64,000 nucleotides of DNA. Source: Trichostrongylus colubriformis (Eukaryota; Nematoda; Chromadorea; Rhabditida; Trichostrongylidae). The first letter of the stretch is position 1. Each line of letters starts with the position of its first letter. Location of the stretch: positions 18,822,068-18,886,067 of the forward strand of contig OZ022259.1 in NCBI GenBank assembly GCA_963978905.1, read 5' to 3'. The position numbers and the translations under genes are program-made. The notes under the pieces are model-generated. The model did no database searches. It was not told where the DNA came from and saw only the letters and a list, made by a program, of their open reading frames with translations. Positions 61,801 to 64,000 of the stretch are shown in pieces.

Positions 61801-63580
61801 ACGCACGGCGTGGCATTGAGATAAATATGGATTCTGTGCTCTTCGCCCATGCGCCGACGCGTCCAAAACGTCGAGAGGGCGTGGCCAGCCAATCGATGGG
61901 TATCTTCAACTATAATATATTCGCCGATGCGCCAATAACGATGGCTATGAACGCGACCTTACCACTCGGATTCCTTGATTTTCGAAGATTTTCCAACATT
62001 GTGAAATTTCTTGTTCGGTTTCGAGCAACTCTTATCAATTGAAAAGCGGCGCACGAGTTCCTACCCTTTCGTCACAGCGAGATCTGCACTCAAATCCAGG
62101 TCGTGTGAAGGCTTTCCGATGTAGCACTGTAGAAGATACGCTCGGTCGCCACCAGTCACCAAAGGAACGCGATGTTTCAGGTGAAGGATCAGCGTATAGT
62201 TGTTGCCGGGTGGTTCCACCTGTAAGCGTGGAAAATCCGATGAGACGGCACAGTAGAGGCAAGGAATCAACTGGACCTACCGAATGCACTCGGGTGACGC
62301 CGCATGATTTTGAAGCCACAAAGAAGCCAACAGTCAGGTTTGTGCTGCTTTCCAATGCGCGAATGTCCTATAAAAACACTTGTTGAGTTAGGAGATAGTG
62401 CGTCATGTTTATTTTACTTATCTGTTTATTGCACGTACTCCTTACATTAAAGTTGGGAAATGCCGATCAACAAGAAACGATAATAATCAGTGATAACAAA
62501 AAGTAATAATAACAACAGTAAATTATTAGATTGTCGGGAAAGTTCCTTCGTTTTTTAAAAACGTGCTTTTTTCCCTCCAAACTGCTTTCCAGCAATTTCT
62601 TTAGTATAAGTTCACACGCATCTATAGGTATTATTGCCCTTCATCTCCCGGGTAACCTTTTTCGGCAAAATTAAGTTATTATAGGTCAATCTCATTTTCA
62701 GTACAATTTTTTTTTCTTAGAATGGCGTTGGATAGGGAGAGGAAAAGATGATAATCCGATGGAGCAAGATCAGGGCTATAAGGTGGATGGGAAAGCACTT
62801 CCCATTCAAGTTCGAGAATTTTTTGGCGCGTCAATTTTTTGGCGAGTCTTCCCACATATTGAAAAAGTGACTCTACCAAAAATTCTCGAACTTGAATGGG
62901 AAGTGCTACCCCATCCACCTTATAGCCCTGATCTTGCTCCATCGAATTATCACCTTTTCCTCTCCCTATCTAACGCCATTCAAAGGAAAATTTTTGTATT
63001 GAAAATGAGATTGACCCATAATAAATCAATTTTGCCGAGAAAGGTTACTCGGGAGATGAAGGACAATAGTACCTATAGGTGCGTGTAAACTTGTACTACA
63101 TATATATGTACAGAAGAAATTGCTGGAAAGCAGTTTGGAGGAAAAAAGCGCGTTTTTAGAAAACAAAAGAACTTTCCCGACAGCCTAGTACAACGATAAC
63201 AACAGAACACATGTCTAAACTGGGAAGGAGCTAAGAAAAATCGAAAGACAAATAAAAAATAATTGAATTTTTGTGGACATTTCGGTTTTTTTCAGAAACC
63301 TCCGCACTCTAGAGACATTCGCTATCAAAACTTGCTAGAAATCACCTTTCTGCATTCCTCATTATCCTCTTGTCCCTTGACCACTGCCACACCTTCATAA
63401 CCAGCGGGCACGTTGAGACTAATCTAAACGGTAGAATATTCTTCCCTTTAGTTTCGACTTTTGCTTTTACTTTTGGTTTTTCTGTTACCTTGAATCCAAG
63501 CGGTGAGCACTGCAAATGGACCAAGCCATGAACGTCCACTGATATCGAAGACGGTGTGGAAACCGTTGGAACGATTGGTA
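55860..63580 (-). CDS. ZP-domain (cuticlin-like) single-pass membrane protein, nine exons, 5' end missing
   Basis: ZP proteins polymerise extracellularly; in nematodes many build cuticle or apical matrix. Exons (minus): 63580-63489, 63423-63346, 62367-62281, 62219-62065, 58605-58454, 57850-57763, 57683-57518, 56543-56321, 56254-55860. All joins keep frame; 478 aa from the first exon. ZP blocks in order: VHLQCSPLGFK, GDRAYLLQCYIGK, IGQTVYHRWECDG, GIHIHSCFASDD, GRGCSSDLTLLSDPRYSED, AYAESKAFAF, KFVCKLSLC and CEGVTPPACG across the 57518/56543 junction. Then comes RRIR (furin-like site), a transmembrane segment (WILLALLAAIATVGTVVL) and a Pro/Ser-rich tail ending FDRSKYV. An alternative start for exon five is 58638. 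The signal-peptide exon was not identified. The long single frame 57344-58285 is exon plus intron read-through. Family assignment is firm; the exact paralogue is not. Confidence 0.85.
57080..57498. mobile_element. Palindromic MITE, TGTTACCCAT family, copy 4, in the ZP gene intron
   Basis: Left AGAAATCGTGCGCGGGAAAA and right ATGCACAATTTCTTTA arms; shares CTTCTCTGTTACCC and GTGCAAAGTT with the other copies. It starts 20 bases after the donor of exon 57683-57518. Confidence 0.8.
57894..57905. repeat. G12 tract in ZP gene intron
   Basis: Twelve G on the plus strand in the intron between exons 58605-58454 and 57850-57763. Confidence 0.9.
58102..58123. repeat. C22 tract in ZP gene intron
   Basis: Twenty-two C on the plus strand (G on the sense strand of the ZP gene), the longest homopolymer here. 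Confidence 0.93.
58606..62064. other. Large ZP gene intron, repeat-rich, no supported exon
   Basis: Holds a solo end of the AGGCACC element (58838-58875), a dispersed repeat (58960-59140), a CACCGACGTCGAAGC repeat in three copies (60280, 60399, 60505) and a 25-bp exact inverted repeat. It also has the GC-rich block at 61650-61810 and a solo end of the AGGCCGCG family at 61925-61962. Several frames of 60-137 codons occur on both strands without splice support. Confidence 0.5.
60929..61727. mobile_element. Possible CpG-rich TIR element defined by a 25-bp inverted match
   Basis: TTTGGCTCGTCCGGGCTGGC plus ACGCG at 60929-60953 is exactly mirrored at 61703-61727. Similarity falls off outside, so the real ends are not fixed. 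Confidence 0.45.
62526..63188. mobile_element. Foldback mariner derivative
   Basis: Ends TTAGATTGTCGGGAAAGTTC and mirror GAACTTTCCCGACAGCCTAG with TA on both sides. Each half, about 320 bp, holds the same transposase C-terminal segment (LELEWEVLPHPPYSPDLAPS) in opposite orientation, so two 3' halves are joined head to head. It lies in the ZP gene intron between 63346 and 62367. It cannot encode a full transposase. Confidence 0.93.
62679..63088. pseudogene. Duplicated inverted remnants of mariner transposase C-terminus
   Basis: Minus-strand frame 62942-62679 and plus-strand frame 62759-63088 both read KILELEWEV then HPPYSPDLAPS(D/N)YHLF. The third catalytic Asp is kept on the minus copy and changed to Asn on the plus copy. 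Confidence 0.88.
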
Positions 63581-64000
63581 CTTGAAAAGAAGAAAAGAAT
63601 TTAGTCCTTTCTATTTATAGACAAGTTGAATAGATAGGAGGACTAATTCACGGGCAGCAGCAGGGAATAGCACTCGGAGGGCATCATTTCTTCGTAGGTA
63701 CATACATACATTGTGTTCGCCGAAGTAGCTCAACATATGCGTTATTGGCAAGCAAGCGTCAAGGACATATCATCCTGCCTTAGAAGGGGCGTGGCGAAAA
63801 CGCTCCGCTTCCCGCAACGCTCTTCAACCAATTACAACCCTTCAAATATTAACTAGAAGGTGCTAAATAGCAACGAGGATCTGAAGTAGCCTTCTCCAAC
63901 CGTAGGAAGCCATCGGTGTTGTTGGAATGTTGCTAAGATATGCAAGGCTGATGGAAGCGGGTCGATGTTTATTGGTAAGCATTGCTCAAGGTTGTATTGG
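63581..64000. other. Upstream of the ZP gene exons; 5' exon not identified
   Basis: On the minus strand, ATG at about 63914 opens MASYGWRRLLQILVAI, which resembles a signal peptide, but no donor in the right phase joins it to 63580. On the plus strand a short frame ends at TTG|GTAAGC near 63974. Neither is firm. Confidence 0.25.

Overview
The window looks like nuclear DNA from a nematode, most likely a clade V (strongylid or hookworm-like) species. Genes are split into short exons with mostly 50-350 bp GT-AG introns. Consensus acceptors sit a few bases before some start codons, which suggests spliced-leader trans-splicing. A cuticlin-type ZP gene and a nematode-like GT31 glycosyltransferase are present, and the DNA between exons is packed with mariner, Tc1-like and palindromic MITE copies. 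There is no operon-like bacterial organisation and no CRISPR array. The species call is inference; nothing in the window names it.

Four multi-exon genes were rebuilt by joining exons whose splice phases agree. (1) Minus strand, 9726 to beyond base 1: a KLF/Sp-type zinc-finger transcription factor, 11 exons, cut by the window edge inside its first zinc finger. (2) Minus strand, 42032-39596: NDUFA9-like accessory subunit of mitochondrial complex I, 9 exons, complete, 394 aa; the best-supported gene. (3) Plus strand, 45288-47191: N-terminal five exons of a type II membrane GT31 (core-1 galactosyltransferase-like) protein. (4) Minus strand, 63580-55860: a ZP-domain (cuticlin-like) membrane protein, nine exons, with a furin-like site, a transmembrane segment and a proline-rich tail.

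Weaker gene models are at 9.9-11.4 kb (+), 15.2-17.3 kb (+), 12.4-16.0 kb (-), 18.4-18.9 kb (-), 21.1 kb (+), 33.9-34.9 kb (-), 38.7 kb (+), 48.7-50.4 kb (-) and 53.7-54.0 kb (+). Most are fragments without a recognisable family.

The rest is dominated by mobile DNA. A nearly intact DD34D mariner (25826-27099) sits inside a Tc1-like element (25701-27480), and an empty copy of the outer element lies at 37944-38450. A decayed second mariner (29305-30195), a CAGT-ended MITE, a C12 tract and a 951-bp TIR element follow one another between 29.3 and 31.4 kb. A foldback mariner derivative (62526-63188) and several MITEs lie in introns of the ZP gene. At least five palindromic MITE families recur, one giving an exact 88-bp palindrome at 47273-47360. 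Eleven G or C runs of 11-22 bases are scattered through the window.
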